From: an uncultured Desulfobulbaceae bacterium
Lineage (GTDB): Bacteria; Desulfobacterota; Desulfobulbia; Desulfobulbales; Desulfobulbaceae
Assembly (NCBI GenBank): GCA_947259225.1
Contig: CAMYLK010000011.1
Span: 1 to 64,000 of the forward strand
Direction of reading: 5' to 3'
DNA: 64,000 nt
The notes below the pieces were generated by a model, which saw only the letters and a list, made by a program, of their open reading frames with translations, was not told where the DNA came from and made no database searches. Shown one piece after another: positions 42,372-52,272 of the stretch (its first letter is position 1; each line of letters starts with the position of its first letter). Position numbers and translations under genes: made by a program.

Positions 42372-43319
42372 TCAGATATACGAAGCTTCCAGTGCCCTGA
42401 CCTGACGAACAAGCTCGATATTGACAGGTGTTGCAATACCAAGCTTTGAACCTACAGTAACTATAGCTCCGTTAATAGCATCAATTTCAGTCATACGCTT
42501 CTTCATAACATCCTGAAGCATCGAAGAAATATTATCCTGTGTTTTTTTACACACTGCAAAGGTGGCCCGGACCGGATCTGCTGCAACCGGAATGTTCTTC
42601 GCTCGTGCCACCTGTTCAGCCTCTCGAACTGCTTTCTCCATCAATTCCATGGTTGCCGATGAATTGAGCAGCTCACCGTTTCTGCAATTGTGTATTGCGG
42701 TCAAGGCATTGATACCGGTATTGACAAAAAGTTTGGCCCAGATGTGTTTCAAAGGCTCCAGGGTCATCTCAGCCTTCATTCCTGCTGCATTAAGGAGGGC
42801 AACAATGTTATCCAGTACCTTATCACTTCTTTTTGCAGGCCCGGTCAGCAGGCCCAGTCGTGTTACCCCCTTTCCACCGTGGCGGACATGACCCGGCTTC
42901 AATAATGCCGCTCCCTCCGAGGTAATTCCTACTCCGGCGGCACAGGGAGAATGTGTGATAGCATCAAGGTGGCCTATGCCGTTCTGCATGGCTATCAGTA
43001 GAGTTCTGTCGGTGAGAAATGGAGCAACTCTTTCAAGAGCCGAAGTGACGGCTGTCGACTTTACACATAAAAACACAAGATCTGATCGGTTGCAGATGTT
43101 GGGATCAGCTGTTACATGAGGCCGACACAGAATTTTCTGTTCCCCCTCTTCAAAAAGAAGACCGTGGGTATGGAGGAGTTCGGCCCGTTCAGGCCTGTAG
43201 TCTAGAAGGTGGAGAGACAGGTTGTCATTGCCGGCCCTGCTGTTTTCCTTATTCAGCAGAAAAAGCCTCGCACCCAGCAGGGAGCCGAGAGCGCCTGGAC
43301 CGACAATGACAATACGCAT
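42372..43319 (-). CDS. panE: 2-dehydropantoate 2-reductase (ketopantoate reductase)
   Basis: A 315-residue NADPH-dependent enzyme with the dinucleotide motif VGPGALGSLLGARL at the N-terminus, the conserved VFLCVKSTAV and QNGIGHLDAI, and the C-terminal catalytic helix with KLFVNTGINALTAI (the K and N of the active site) and EIDAINGAIV. It reduces ketopantoate to pantoate in coenzyme A biosynthesis. The predicted start has a plain ATG and no alternative nearby. No other pantothenate gene is in the window; the family also contains members acting on other substrates. Confidence 0.88.
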   Translation of the reverse strand: MRIVIVGPGALGSLLGARLFLLNKENSRAGNDNLSLHLLDYRPERAELLHTHGLLFEEGEQKILCRPHVTADPNICNRSDLVFLCVKSTAVTSALERVAPFLTDRTLLIAMQNGIGHLDAITHSPCAAGVGITSEGAALLKPGHVRHGGKGVTRLGLLTGPAKRSDKVLDNIVALLNAAGMKAEMTLEPLKHIWAKLFVNTGINALTAIHNCRNGELLNSSATMELMEKAVREAEQVARAKNIPVAADPVRATFAVCKKTQDNISSMLQDVMKKRMTEIDAINGAIVTVGSKLGIATPVNIELVRQVRALEASYI

Positions 43320-43340
43320 GGAAAAGTATCCAGCGTTGAA

Positions 43341-44246
43341 TTATTTTATTTCCGCTTCCTCAACTATAACATTGTACTTGTATCCCGCCCCGAAATCACG
43401 ATCGGCGTAGAGTGTTCCTTCAACCACAACAACAGAGTCTTTTTCGGCCTCTGCCAGGGTGGTGACAACAAGATCATGGGTTTTGTTAGCGGCATCACCG
43501 GTCCCATCCTGTATGTGCAGCCAGTTTTTACCCATAATCATCGGAGATACTTTTACAACCTTGCCACGGACCAGGACCTTCTTATTATTCAGTTCCAGTT
43601 TTTTCTCAAAAAGCTCACCCACCGTATAGGCATTCTCACCTTCGGCTTTCTCCACTTTTACTTCCGAGGAAGGGACCATGGCAGCTTTGCTTCCACCTGT
43701 TGCCTGCCCTTGACCTGCCGTGCTCGGACCTCCGGCAGCTCCCTCTGCCTGCAGGGCTTCGGAAAAACTTCCACCGGCGGCTCCACCACTTATTGGCGGC
43801 GCGTTGGGAACATTCGCATGGGGATCTGCCTGCGCTCCGGAACCCTGAGCTGCGGGTGCTTTTTTATCACCAAGTCCACCTGTAAAAATAATACTGTCAA
43901 AGGTACGACCGAGAGTTTTTGATTCAAAATTACGCATCTCCATACCATGAGTAACACTTACATCCTGTCCTTTCTCAATTTTAGTCTGCGGGATGGCAAC
44001 CCAGGCAGGTCCCTTATCATCGTCAATCTCCACATAGGTGTATCCACCGACATCCATTGTCTCCAGTACCTTGCCTTTAATATCAACACTTGGTCTTACC
44101 TGCTTTGCAGGTGCCTGCTCAGCCTGAACAGTTACCGGCTGTTTCTCAGCCTGCACTGAACCTTCCTGATCAGCTGATTTACAGCCGGTGCCGCTGACCA
44201 GTAAAAGAAAGACCGCTAACACTATCTGGCTTCGATAAAACATCAT
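43341..44246 (-). CDS. Lipoprotein with two OB-fold-like domains and a low-complexity linker
   Basis: A 301-residue lipoprotein (lipobox VSGTGC). The first domain (about 50-120) is VDIKGKVLETMDVGGYTYVEI...GPAWVAIPQ; the second (about 210-300) is NNKKVLVRGKVVKVSPMIMG...NWLHIQDGTG, both with OB-fold spacing as seen in NrfJ-like or nucleic-acid-binding exported proteins. They are joined by a region of about 80 residues rich in G, A, P and S. GGAG lies 6 bp before the ATG. It is not in an obvious operon. Function is unknown; related proteins are found near c-type cytochrome genes. Confidence 0.72.
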   Translation of the reverse strand: MMFYRSQIVLAVFLLLVSGTGCKSADQEGSVQAEKQPVTVQAEQAPAKQVRPSVDIKGKVLETMDVGGYTYVEIDDDKGPAWVAIPQTKIEKGQDVSVTHGMEMRNFESKTLGRTFDSIIFTGGLGDKKAPAAQGSGAQADPHANVPNAPPISGGAAGGSFSEALQAEGAAGGPSTAGQGQATGGSKAAMVPSSEVKVEKAEGENAYTVGELFEKKLELNNKKVLVRGKVVKVSPMIMGKNWLHIQDGTGDAANKTHDLVVTTLAEAEKDSVVVVEGTLYADRDFGAGYKYNVIVEEAEIK

Positions 44247-44348
44247 GAATTTCTCCTATTATTTATAAATTTATAAAGAGTTGCGGGGTAAAATATCCTC
44301 TATACTTATAAGGGGTCACTTACAGTGTGTCAACAACCAGATGGTAAA

Positions 44349-44873
44349 TCAAAACAAGGTTTCGAGATGTTCCAGAACGGCAGCAGCCAGCACACTATAT
44401 CCATGCGGACTGAAATGGACTCCGTCTACTAAAAAACAGGGATTGCCGACCGGTCGGCAATGCATATGAAAAGCAGAAGAAAGCTCCAGGAAAAAACAAC
44501 CTGCCCGCTGCGCGGTTTCCTTGAGTTCTGAATTGACTGACTCCAGAACATTTTCATGTATCCATGGGAGCCGCATGGGTGCTATACCGATCACAGTTAT
44601 CCCGGATTCAGGTTCCAGCAGTTTCAGCCTGGGAAGCATGGTTGCCAAAATTGCCGGGAAACTCTGGTCTCCCATGAGAAGATCATTGGTCCCGGACATA
44701 ATGAAAATATGATCGGGTTCAGCTGTTCTTTCAGTCTCCCAGCCAAGGCGTGCTGACAATTCCCCCACCGTTTCACCAGCCACCCCTCGGTTGAAGGACA
44801 GATATCCGGGCAGCAATTCATTCCAGTTGCCATATTCAATTAAGGAGTCACCCAGCAACAACAACGTCTGCAT
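44349..44873 (-). CDS. SGNH/GDSL-family hydrolase
   Basis: A 174-residue esterase-like protein with block I LLLGDSLIEYGNW (nucleophile Ser), block II Gly in RGVAGETVGEL, block III GTNDLLM and block V DGVHFSPHGY with the catalytic Asp-His pair. It has no signal peptide. These enzymes hydrolyse esters such as lysophospholipids or acetylated sugars. It lies 31 bp downstream of glgX on the same strand and might act on a carbohydrate ester, which is inference. Confidence 0.88.
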   Translation of the reverse strand: MQTLLLLGDSLIEYGNWNELLPGYLSFNRGVAGETVGELSARLGWETERTAEPDHIFIMSGTNDLLMGDQSFPAILATMLPRLKLLEPESGITVIGIAPMRLPWIHENVLESVNSELKETAQRAGCFFLELSSAFHMHCRPVGNPCFLVDGVHFSPHGYSVLAAAVLEHLETLF

Positions 44874-44904
44874 ATTTCCTCAACTTTGATTTTTCAAGAG
44901 TTTA

Positions 44905-47004
44905 TCATGATTGAAGTACGATACAGCTCATCGGGTAAACCGTAATTTCCGCACCGGAAGCTATAGGCACTCCATTCTCACGAGATACAATATCTGCCGG
45001 AGACTCAAGGTACGTATCAATAATTTTTTTCCAGGTCCTTGTCCGATGGCGTGTCGGGGGGCTCGGCACTGTAAATATTTTTTTCTGCTTACGATGTCCG
45101 TTTATCATTATAAAAAAATCATCGTCGTCGTCTTCCAGCACTGAACCGTTAAGTGTCAGTCCAAGGATTTTACACTGATCGGACCAGTCCTGCACACCCG
45201 GATTCAAACCCTGCCAGATAATTTCATGAAGGTGCGGAGGGTCATTCTCCGGATGAAATGGCATAAAAAAATCATCCCGCCTGAAAACGGGGTGGTCCAT
45301 TCTCAAACGTATCAGTTTGCGAAAAAAATCGAACTGCTGCCGGTTCCTCTCCAGAAATTCCCAGTTCACCCAGCTGATCTCATTGTCCTGGCACCAGGCA
45401 TTATTATTACCCTTCTGGCTTCTGCCAAACTCATCACCAGCCACCAGCATCGGTACCCCCTGGGACAGAAAAAGAATCACAGCCATGGTCCGTATACGCC
45501 TGTATCGAAACTCAAGAATTTCTTTTTCATCCGACTCCCCTTCCACACCACTGTTCCAGCTGATGTTGTTGTTTTCCCCGTCCTGATTTTCCTCCCCGTT
45601 CATATGGTTGTGCTTTTCGTTATAGCTGACAAGATCAGACAGCGTGAATCCATCATGGCTGGTAATGAAATTGATTGAATTGCAGGGCTGCCGATCACCA
45701 TGGCTGTACAGATCAGAACTTCCGGCGATACGTGTTGCCAGGGCTGATACATTACCCGGATATCCGCTCATAAATGCGCGAACGTCATCCCTGAAACGGC
45801 CGTTCCACTCTGCCCAGCGTTTGTGTGTTGAAAAACTCCCGACCTGATAAAGCCCGGCTGCATCCCATGCCTCAGCAATTATTTTAGCATCTGCCAGAAC
45901 AGGATCTTCCGCTATCTGTTCAACAACAGGAGGATTTGAAAGCACATTTCCCTCCTGGTCACGGCCGAGGATGGAAGCCAGATCAAACCTGAATCCATCC
46001 ACATGCATTTCTACAACCCACCACCGCAAAGCCCTCATGATCAGGTTTCTTACAATCGGGTGGTTACAGTTGACGGTATTTCCGCATCCGGAAAAATTCA
46101 GATACTCCCTGGTATCAGGATCAAGAAGGTAAAATATAGTATTGTCTATTCCCCGGAAACTTGTTGTAGGCCCGTCTTCCCCACCTTCAGCAGTATGATT
46201 GAAGACAATATCCAGGATAACCTCTATTCCAGCACGGTGGAGGTCCTTGACCATATCACGAAATTCGTTAATCTGTCTGTTTGCCTCGATACAATAATTT
46301 GACTTGGGTGCAAAAAATGAGAGAGGACTGTATCCCCAGAAATTCTTTAACTTTTCTCCGGTTTCCGGGTTTCGGAACAGGGTTTCATTTTCGTTGAACT
46401 CCATGACTGGCATCAACTCTAAAGCTGTAACACCAAGTTCCTTTAAGTAAGGAATTTTCTCAACTACACCGGCAAAGGTTCCCGGATGCCTTACACCTGA
46501 CGAATGATGCGCCGTATATCCGCGTACATGCATTTCATATATAACCGTGTCTTTAAGGGGAGTCGCAAGCGGCCTGTCTCCCTCCCAGTCATACTCTGTT
46601 TCTTCCATCTGACAGCATGGCTGTTTACCGAGACATTGACGGGCCTCACCCCATGAAGATGAGGCAAGGGCTTTTGCGTAAGGATCTATCAGAATAATGC
46701 TGTCATCGAAACAGTGACCGGTTTTATCAGGATCATAGGGACCGCCTACCCTGTAACCGTACATAAAAGCTGATGGCAGGTTTTTTACCAGGATATGCCA
46801 TATATCCCCGGTCTTGTTCTTTTCAGCATCAAGGAGAAACTCTCTTTGACCTGTATTCTCTTTGTCTGAAGAAAAACTAAAATCCAGTACAAGTGTCACA
46901 GATTGCGCATGCCTTGAGAAAAGAACAAAATTGACACCTTCCGGGAAAAAAGTAGCTCCATACGGTTGCGGGTGGCCTATTTCTGTCCTGAGCTCATTTT
47001 TCAT
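44905..47004 (-). CDS. glgX: Glycogen debranching enzyme GlgX/TreX-type
   Basis: A 699-residue GH13 enzyme. An N-terminal CBM48 beta domain (PQPYGATFFPEGVNFVLFSRHA) precedes a TIM barrel with the conserved regions DIVFNHT, GFRFDLAS (nucleophile Asp), IAEAWDAAG (acid Glu) and SHDGF. These match isoamylase/GlgX proteins that hydrolyse alpha-1,6 branches of glycogen or limit dextrins. A C-terminal beta domain follows. AGGT lies 8 bp before the ATG. The gene is not next to other glycogen genes in this window. Confidence 0.93.
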   Translation of the reverse strand: MKNELRTEIGHPQPYGATFFPEGVNFVLFSRHAQSVTLVLDFSFSSDKENTGQREFLLDAEKNKTGDIWHILVKNLPSAFMYGYRVGGPYDPDKTGHCFDDSIILIDPYAKALASSSWGEARQCLGKQPCCQMEETEYDWEGDRPLATPLKDTVIYEMHVRGYTAHHSSGVRHPGTFAGVVEKIPYLKELGVTALELMPVMEFNENETLFRNPETGEKLKNFWGYSPLSFFAPKSNYCIEANRQINEFRDMVKDLHRAGIEVILDIVFNHTAEGGEDGPTTSFRGIDNTIFYLLDPDTREYLNFSGCGNTVNCNHPIVRNLIMRALRWWVVEMHVDGFRFDLASILGRDQEGNVLSNPPVVEQIAEDPVLADAKIIAEAWDAAGLYQVGSFSTHKRWAEWNGRFRDDVRAFMSGYPGNVSALATRIAGSSDLYSHGDRQPCNSINFITSHDGFTLSDLVSYNEKHNHMNGEENQDGENNNISWNSGVEGESDEKEILEFRYRRIRTMAVILFLSQGVPMLVAGDEFGRSQKGNNNAWCQDNEISWVNWEFLERNRQQFDFFRKLIRLRMDHPVFRRDDFFMPFHPENDPPHLHEIIWQGLNPGVQDWSDQCKILGLTLNGSVLEDDDDDFFIMINGHRKQKKIFTVPSPPTRHRTRTWKKIIDTYLESPADIVSRENGVPIASGAEITVYPMSCIVLQS

Positions 47005-47120
47005 ATTGACCTGATAATGATAATTATTTATATTTTATTCACTTTTGGTTGGTTAATGTAATTTTATTGATAACATTGTATCCTGTTTTACTTCATTATT
47101 AAACTTTTACGGAGGACATT

Positions 47121-48059
47121 ATGGGACTGTTCAGCAAACTCGACCTTGCCGTGTCATCAACAATAGATTGGGAGATGACCCCTGAATATACTTTCGGAAC
47201 ATTTGAAAGCTGGGGAGGTAAAGAACGGGTTCGAAGTAAAAGTGAGCGGATTTATTATTTTTTTATTGATAACTGGGGAGACAGCCCAAAGCTCTGTCTA
47301 ATGGAACGCGGCATAAAACACGCCCGTGTGGTTGCTGAGATACTTGCCCCGAGAGACATGGTTGAAAAATGTGTAAGCCACCAGGGTAAAGTCGCATTTT
47401 TCGAAAGAAGTTTTGGTATTGATGATGACCTGAAAGAATGGCTGGTGACCAATGTGCTTGAAACTGATGATGACTCCAAGATCATACCCATCGAAGCTGA
47501 AGACGAGGAAACATTAATAGATACGGGTCTGCCTGGCAGAAATGAGCCTGTGCCTGAGCTCAGTTATGTCACCATGCCGAGCCAGAAGGTGGAACTTGCC
47601 GAAAAAGATGTTGTCGCTCTTATCAAACAATACAACTTTTATGACTGTGAACGTAACACGGAAGGTAATTTTAATAATTACTTTGTGGATAATAAAGATT
47701 ACCTGACAGTGTCCGACAAAGTAACCGGTCTCATGTGGCAGAGAGAAGGAATGGATATCATGAGTTACCGGATGCTGAACCTGGAGGTTGATAAGCTGAA
47801 CAGAGAAAAATTTGGCGGACACTCTGACTGGAGAATTCCAACTCTGGAAGAGGCAATGTCACTTATGGAATCTTCTCTCAATGACAAAGATCAGCATATC
47901 CATCACTGCTTTTCATCCCAACAGCCATTCATATTTGTCGATGCTACGCGAGACCCAGGTGGGTACTGGTTCGTGGACTATAAACATGGGCGCGCTTTCT
48001 GGGCTTCCGGAACAATTCCGGGAGGTTTTGGGAGGCTGTGCAGAACTGATACCGAATAG
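47121..48059 (+). CDS. DUF1566 (Lcl C-terminal-type) domain protein
   Basis: A 312-residue protein without signal peptide. Residues about 190-310 form a DUF1566 domain: TGLMWQREGMDIMSYRMLNL, then DWRIPTLEEAMSLME and GRLCRTDTE. In other proteins this domain resembles C-type lectin folds and is usually secreted or linked to surface proteins. The first 180 residues have no recognised family and appear soluble. The start has GGAGG 7 bp before the ATG. It is a single gene on its strand, ended by the hairpin at 48102. Confidence 0.82.
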   Translation: MGLFSKLDLAVSSTIDWEMTPEYTFGTFESWGGKERVRSKSERIYYFFIDNWGDSPKLCLMERGIKHARVVAEILAPRDMVEKCVSHQGKVAFFERSFGIDDDLKEWLVTNVLETDDDSKIIPIEAEDEETLIDTGLPGRNEPVPELSYVTMPSQKVELAEKDVVALIKQYNFYDCERNTEGNFNNYFVDNKDYLTVSDKVTGLMWQREGMDIMSYRMLNLEVDKLNREKFGGHSDWRIPTLEEAMSLMESSLNDKDQHIHHCFSSQQPFIFVDATRDPGGYWFVDYKHGRAFWASGTIPGGFGRLCRTDTE

Positions 48060-48101
48060 TCACATAAGAGTATCTTACTCTTCATTCTGACTCCTCCTTA
48101 T

Positions 48102-48141
48102 ATAAAAGACAGCCGGCGTTTTACCGCCGGCTGTCTTTTAT
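48102..48141. terminator. Bidirectional terminator between the DUF1566 and D,D-carboxypeptidase genes
   Basis: A 17-bp perfect stem ATAAAAGACAGCCGGCG / CGCCGGCTGTCTTTTAT with a 6-nt loop; T-rich on each strand. It lies 42 bp after the DUF1566 stop codon and downstream of the opposing gene. Confidence 0.85.
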
Positions 48142-48255
48142 AATTCAATCTTTAATTTATCAATCAGTCAGGAAATTGGGAGCAGACTGTATGCCGCATT
48201 AATGGTATTTCGTTACAAGGTGCCCTTTCAATTCAACTTAAACGGTAAATCGCCC

Positions 48256-49290
48256 TTATTGAGCTGCAGCGACCCGGGTGCCCTTCCCTGCTAACTCGGC
48301 CTTGGCGACCTGCACCTGTTTCTGCCTTATAAACCCGTAATCAACGAGGTGCTTTATATCAGTCCACATGGTCTCACTACCCATAATTGCAACAATAATT
48401 GCTCCATTATCATTTGAGAACTGCCCCACATATGTCTGGCGGGCAGCACTTGTATACCCAGTCTTGCCCCCCTCGGCACCATCGATACGCCAGAGTGCCT
48501 TGTTATGATTTCTCAACATCTTTCCGTATGAGGTCCTGACCTTGGCCTTGCTCATTCGACGGGCAAATTTTTCATCCTGCATGGCATGACGAAAAATATT
48601 GGCGAGATCCCTTGCGGTCGACTTCTGTCCTTTAGCCGTCAGCCCCGAAGCAGTCCTGCACACAGTGTTTTCTGCTCCCCAGAGTTTGGCCCGTACCGTC
48701 ATCATTTCCGCAAACTGTTTTTCACTCCCGGCTATTTTTTCTGCCAAAGCCACACTTGCATCATTTGCCGACGCAATCAGAACCGCATTAATCAGATCAT
48801 CAGCCCTGTAGGATTTTTTTGTGTCCAGGTACACTTTTGAGCGAGGCATTTGTGCAGCCCGACGGCTGACTCCCACCCAGTCATTTTTTTCAAGAGACGT
48901 CAAGGCAATCATGCCGGTCAGCACCTTTATGGTAGAGGCCGGTTGGCGGGGCGCATCAGCTTGCTGTGAAAAAAGGGTCTTACCGGTAGCAGCATCAATT
49001 ATGATAGCACTCTTTGAGGTAATTTTTTTGCGGACATTAGGCAGCCAGCTGTATTCCAGTCCGGCTTTACTTGGTCGCGCCTTAACAGAAGAAATATTAC
49101 CCCGTTTTCCCAGGATCACACTTTGGGCTTTACTGACCTGCGATGTTTGCTTTGCGATCTTGTGCTGTGGTACTTGTTTTGCCGTGTTGTCAAGGATCAG
49201 TAACGGCAAGGCGTGGATATTTGAATCAGTCAACAATAAAAGGCTGAAACACAGAATAACTTTGATGAATGAAAGGAAAAAAAGTCTCAT
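48256..49290 (-). CDS. D-alanyl-D-alanine carboxypeptidase (serine PBP, DacD/DacF-like)
   Basis: A penicillin-binding protein of about 344 residues. Motifs are STIK (nucleophile serine), SAN and KTG in GGKTGYTSAA, all in the right order and spacing for peptidase S11 (about 118, 172 and 275 from this start). It trims the terminal D-Ala of peptidoglycan pentapeptides in the periplasm. The ATG at 49290 gives a regular signal peptide (RLFFLSFIKVILCFSLLLL); the frame continues to a TTG at 49374 without ribosome support, so the start is uncertain. No C-terminal PBP5-type domain follows. Confidence 0.9.
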   Translation of the reverse strand: MRLFFLSFIKVILCFSLLLLTDSNIHALPLLILDNTAKQVPQHKIAKQTSQVSKAQSVILGKRGNISSVKARPSKAGLEYSWLPNVRKKITSKSAIIIDAATGKTLFSQQADAPRQPASTIKVLTGMIALTSLEKNDWVGVSRRAAQMPRSKVYLDTKKSYRADDLINAVLIASANDASVALAEKIAGSEKQFAEMMTVRAKLWGAENTVCRTASGLTAKGQKSTARDLANIFRHAMQDEKFARRMSKAKVRTSYGKMLRNHNKALWRIDGAEGGKTGYTSAARQTYVGQFSNDNGAIIVAIMGSETMWTDIKHLVDYGFIRQKQVQVAKAELAGKGTRVAAAQ

Positions 49291-49501
49291 AATAAAAACA
49301 GTAACCATTTTAATATGTTCTACACTTTTACAGGACTCATTATTATTTTTATATGCGCAACCCTCCTGTGTCAAGGATTTTAGGGTATTTTCCCTGTATT
49401 TTCGTTAAGTTTTCCTCATTGACATCGAGTTGTTTTTAAGTTTATGCTGAAATTCATAAAAAGACCACAATATGTATGTAAGGTTGTTAAAGGGGTACAC
49501 A

Positions 49502-51283
49502 ATGCATACTGAAAAGACAAAGCCAGTGGAGAAAAAGCTCGAAAAAGAGAACCAGGAACTCGAATCTGAAACAGGGCAAAATACCAGCAAAGCTGACATC
49601 ATTCCAGGATGTTACACAACACTTAACGAATTAATTGACAGCTGTACTGAAAAATTCGGCGAGTACCCCGCCATTGGCATGGCCTTTGAAAAACCTCTTA
49701 CCTACAGTGAACTGCATTCCCGAATTCTTGTTCTCGCCAGACAATTACAGGATGAGGGGATCTGTCAAGGTGACCGTGTTGCCCTTCTGGCAGAAAATTC
49801 CCATAACTGGGGGACAGCCTATCTCGCTATAGTTCGGGTGGGAGCCGTTGCCGTACCGATACTACCCGACCTTCCGGATTCAGATGTACGCCATATTCTC
49901 ACCCAGATGGAATGCAGGCTGATTTTCATTACCCAGAGACAAATAGAAAAAATATTTGAGCTGAAGAATAATCTGGACAGAATCATCACCCTGGATGATT
50001 TTCAGGAGCAAAAGGGATTTGCACACGTCCAGACCTTCTCTGATTTCCTCAAGGAAGCTACGGAAAAACACGGCTCTGCAGAAGAAATAGTTTTTCCAGA
50101 GGTTGACAGTAACGACCTGGCCTCCATTCTCTATACTTCAGGAACATCAGGGTTTTCCAAAGCGGTCATGCTTACCCATTATAATCTTTGCGCAAACGGA
50201 TACTCCGCCAGCAAGCTTCTTAATATACAATCCGGCAGTACTTTCCTGTCCGTCCTGCCCATTTCGCACACCTATGAATTCACCGTCGGATTCCTCCTCC
50301 CCCTGATCAAAGGATGCCGCATCGTCTATGCGGGGAAAACCCCCACTCCGGCAATTCTTCAGAAAATCTGTGCCGAAGAGCGGCCCGAAGCCATGCTGGT
50401 TGTTCCCCTCATTATGGAGAAAATATTCAAAAAAAGGGTCCTGCCTGCCATTGAAAAGAACAAACTTCTTACTATGGTTTGCCGGTTCAAAATTGGTCAG
50501 AAACTGGTTTACAAAAAAATCGGTGCCAAGCTTCTGGACTTTTTCGGAGGCAACCTTGAGGTGATGGGAATAGGTGGAGCCGCCCTCAACCCTGATGTCG
50601 AGTCCTTTTTGCGGGACGCTGGATTCCCGTACATTTTAGGGTATGGTCTGACGGAAACTGCGCCACTGCTTTCAGGAGGCCCCCAGGGAGACAAAACCAT
50701 TACACTGGGCTCTTCAGGTAAACCGGTCCCCCATGTTGTAATCAGGATTAGCAACCCGGATCCTGAGACAGGTATAGGTGAGATTCAGGCCCAGGGACCG
50801 AATGTCATGCAAGGCTACTGGGATGACGAAGAGGCGACAAGTGAAACATTCACCGGGGATGGCTGGTTCCAAACAGGTGACATGGGTATCATCGATGAAA
50901 AAGGCAACCTTCACATCACGGGACGTTCAAAATCGGTCATTGTCCTGGCCAGCGGCGAGAATATATATCCGGAAGCGATTGAGCATAAACTCAACTCATA
51001 CCCGTTTGTCGTCGAATCACTAGTCCTGGAGAACAATGGCCTGTTAGAGGCCTGGATATATCCTGATTACGAGTATATTGATGCTGAGACCATCGGACAG
51101 AGCAGACAGCAGAGACACCAGTATATTACAGATGAGCTTGATAAAATGCGGATCGAAGTCAACGAACAGCTTCACATTACTTCCAGGCTATCCAGGGTCA
51201 TTGAGCGGCGGGAACCGTTTATCAAAACAGCCACCCATAAAATCAAGAGATACCTTTACTCAAACAGACACATGAGTGAATAG
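49502..51283 (+). CDS. Long-chain acyl-CoA synthetase-type AMP-binding protein
   Basis: A protein of 593 residues of the AMP-dependent ligase superfamily. It has the P-loop LYTSGTSGFSKAV at about residue 209, the adenylation motif GYGLTETAPLLSGG (about 380), QTGDMGIID and the C-terminal GRSKSVIVLASGENIYPEAIE; the last domain contains the conserved lysine in KTATHKIKRYLY. A charged N-terminal tail of about 35 residues precedes the core. It should activate fatty acids with ATP and CoA at the cytoplasmic membrane. AGGGG lies 6 bp before the ATG; a frame starting at 49472 is longer but unsupported. The gene is 78 bp before a lipoprotein gene. Confidence 0.9.
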   Translation: MHTEKTKPVEKKLEKENQELESETGQNTSKADIIPGCYTTLNELIDSCTEKFGEYPAIGMAFEKPLTYSELHSRILVLARQLQDEGICQGDRVALLAENSHNWGTAYLAIVRVGAVAVPILPDLPDSDVRHILTQMECRLIFITQRQIEKIFELKNNLDRIITLDDFQEQKGFAHVQTFSDFLKEATEKHGSAEEIVFPEVDSNDLASILYTSGTSGFSKAVMLTHYNLCANGYSASKLLNIQSGSTFLSVLPISHTYEFTVGFLLPLIKGCRIVYAGKTPTPAILQKICAEERPEAMLVVPLIMEKIFKKRVLPAIEKNKLLTMVCRFKIGQKLVYKKIGAKLLDFFGGNLEVMGIGGAALNPDVESFLRDAGFPYILGYGLTETAPLLSGGPQGDKTITLGSSGKPVPHVVIRISNPDPETGIGEIQAQGPNVMQGYWDDEEATSETFTGDGWFQTGDMGIIDEKGNLHITGRSKSVIVLASGENIYPEAIEHKLNSYPFVVESLVLENNGLLEAWIYPDYEYIDAETIGQSRQQRHQYITDELDKMRIEVNEQLHITSRLSRVIERREPFIKTATHKIKRYLYSNRHMSE

Positions 51284-51361
51284 CTTTACGTTTTTTTTGG
51301 GAATTGAAATCACAACAGTCAGGTCATAAGGTCAACAATATAAGCCAGAAAGGTGTTTATA

Positions 51362-51982
51362 ATGAAAAAATTATTCATTTCGTGCATGTTCCTCTCTTCT
51401 GTTTTGTTTTTATGGGCATGCGGGGCATCTGTAAAAATGATCGGCTCCTGGACAGACGATTCCAGGGCAGGTTATTCAATCGATAATGTCCTTGTGATCG
51501 GTATCCACCGAAAAGATATCAACCGAAATTTATGGGAAAATACGTTTGTTGAGCTTCTTGATAAAGAAAATATCAAGGCGCAAGCAAGCCATACAGTTAT
51601 AGACGGTCAGGTTATTGAGCCGGACCGGCAATCAATAGAAGCCGCAGTAAAGAAGTCCGGTGCTGCAACAATATTGGTAACTCGTGTTGTTGGACAAAAA
51701 TCAGAGGAAAAAACACTTCCGGGGTTTGTTCACTATGAACCTGCAACGTACTACAGAGGAATGTATGACTATTATGGCTATGCATACAGAGCTGTCTACA
51801 GTCCTCCGGTCAATGTCAGCAAAACGATAGTGCGCCTGGAGTCCAATGTTTACGATGTGGCTACTGAAAAACTTGTCTGGACCGCACAGTCAGAGTCTGT
51901 CGATGCGAAACTTCTGAAAACTGATTTTGCCAAAATGGCTAATTTGTTTCTGGATGATCTGCGAAAAAAGAAATTGCTCTAA
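51362..51982 (+). CDS. Lipoprotein of unknown function
   Basis: A 206-residue lipoprotein with lipobox LWAC. The mature part opens VKMIGSWTDDSRAGYSIDNVLVIGI and has alternating beta/alpha elements with AATILVTRVVGQKSEEK, followed by a tyrosine-rich loop (YYRGMYDYYGYAYRAVY) and strands ending KLVWTAQSESV. This order resembles the DUF4136-type lipoprotein fold, but I do not claim the family. A short AAAGGTG site precedes the ATG at 51362; an upstream ATG at 51353 is possible. It may be co-transcribed with the acyl-CoA synthetase gene. Confidence 0.72.
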   Translation: MKKLFISCMFLSSVLFLWACGASVKMIGSWTDDSRAGYSIDNVLVIGIHRKDINRNLWENTFVELLDKENIKAQASHTVIDGQVIEPDRQSIEAAVKKSGAATILVTRVVGQKSEEKTLPGFVHYEPATYYRGMYDYYGYAYRAVYSPPVNVSKTIVRLESNVYDVATEKLVWTAQSESVDAKLLKTDFAKMANLFLDDLRKKKLL

Positions 51983-52124
51983 CCTTTTGGTTATAACTCT
52001 GATGACCGTTTATGACCATAAAGGTGATTAATGTCAGGTGGTTGGATTCGTTACGATTGCCACATCAAACCTTAACCGGTTCCCTCTCGCTAGAGGATGA
52101 AGCCCATTGGGAGTAGTAAGGAAA

Positions 52125-52201
52125 TGGCGCGCCCGGAGGGATTCGAACCCCCGACACCTGGATTCGAAGTCCAGTGCTCTATCCAGCTGAGCTACGAGCG
52201 C
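52125..52201 (-). tRNA. tRNA-Arg (anticodon UCG)
   Basis: A 77-nt cloverleaf on the minus strand. The acceptor GCGCTCG pairs with CGGGCGC (one U-G pair), the D arm has GCTC/GAGC, the anticodon stem is CTGGA/TCCAG with loop CTTCGAA giving UCG (Arg, CGN codons), the T loop is TTCGAAT, and the 3' CCA is encoded. Confidence 0.96.
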
Positions 52202-52272
52202 TTGAGAACCGCAAGGAACCTGATACATTAATTATAAAGAAAATCAGGTGGTTTGCAATAACTCTTTGCTGT

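Noticed and set aside
52034-52228. 64-residue frame VAQLDRALDFESRCRGFESLRAR across tRNA-Arg(UCG)
   Set aside because: A familiar spurious peptide produced by translating a tRNA.
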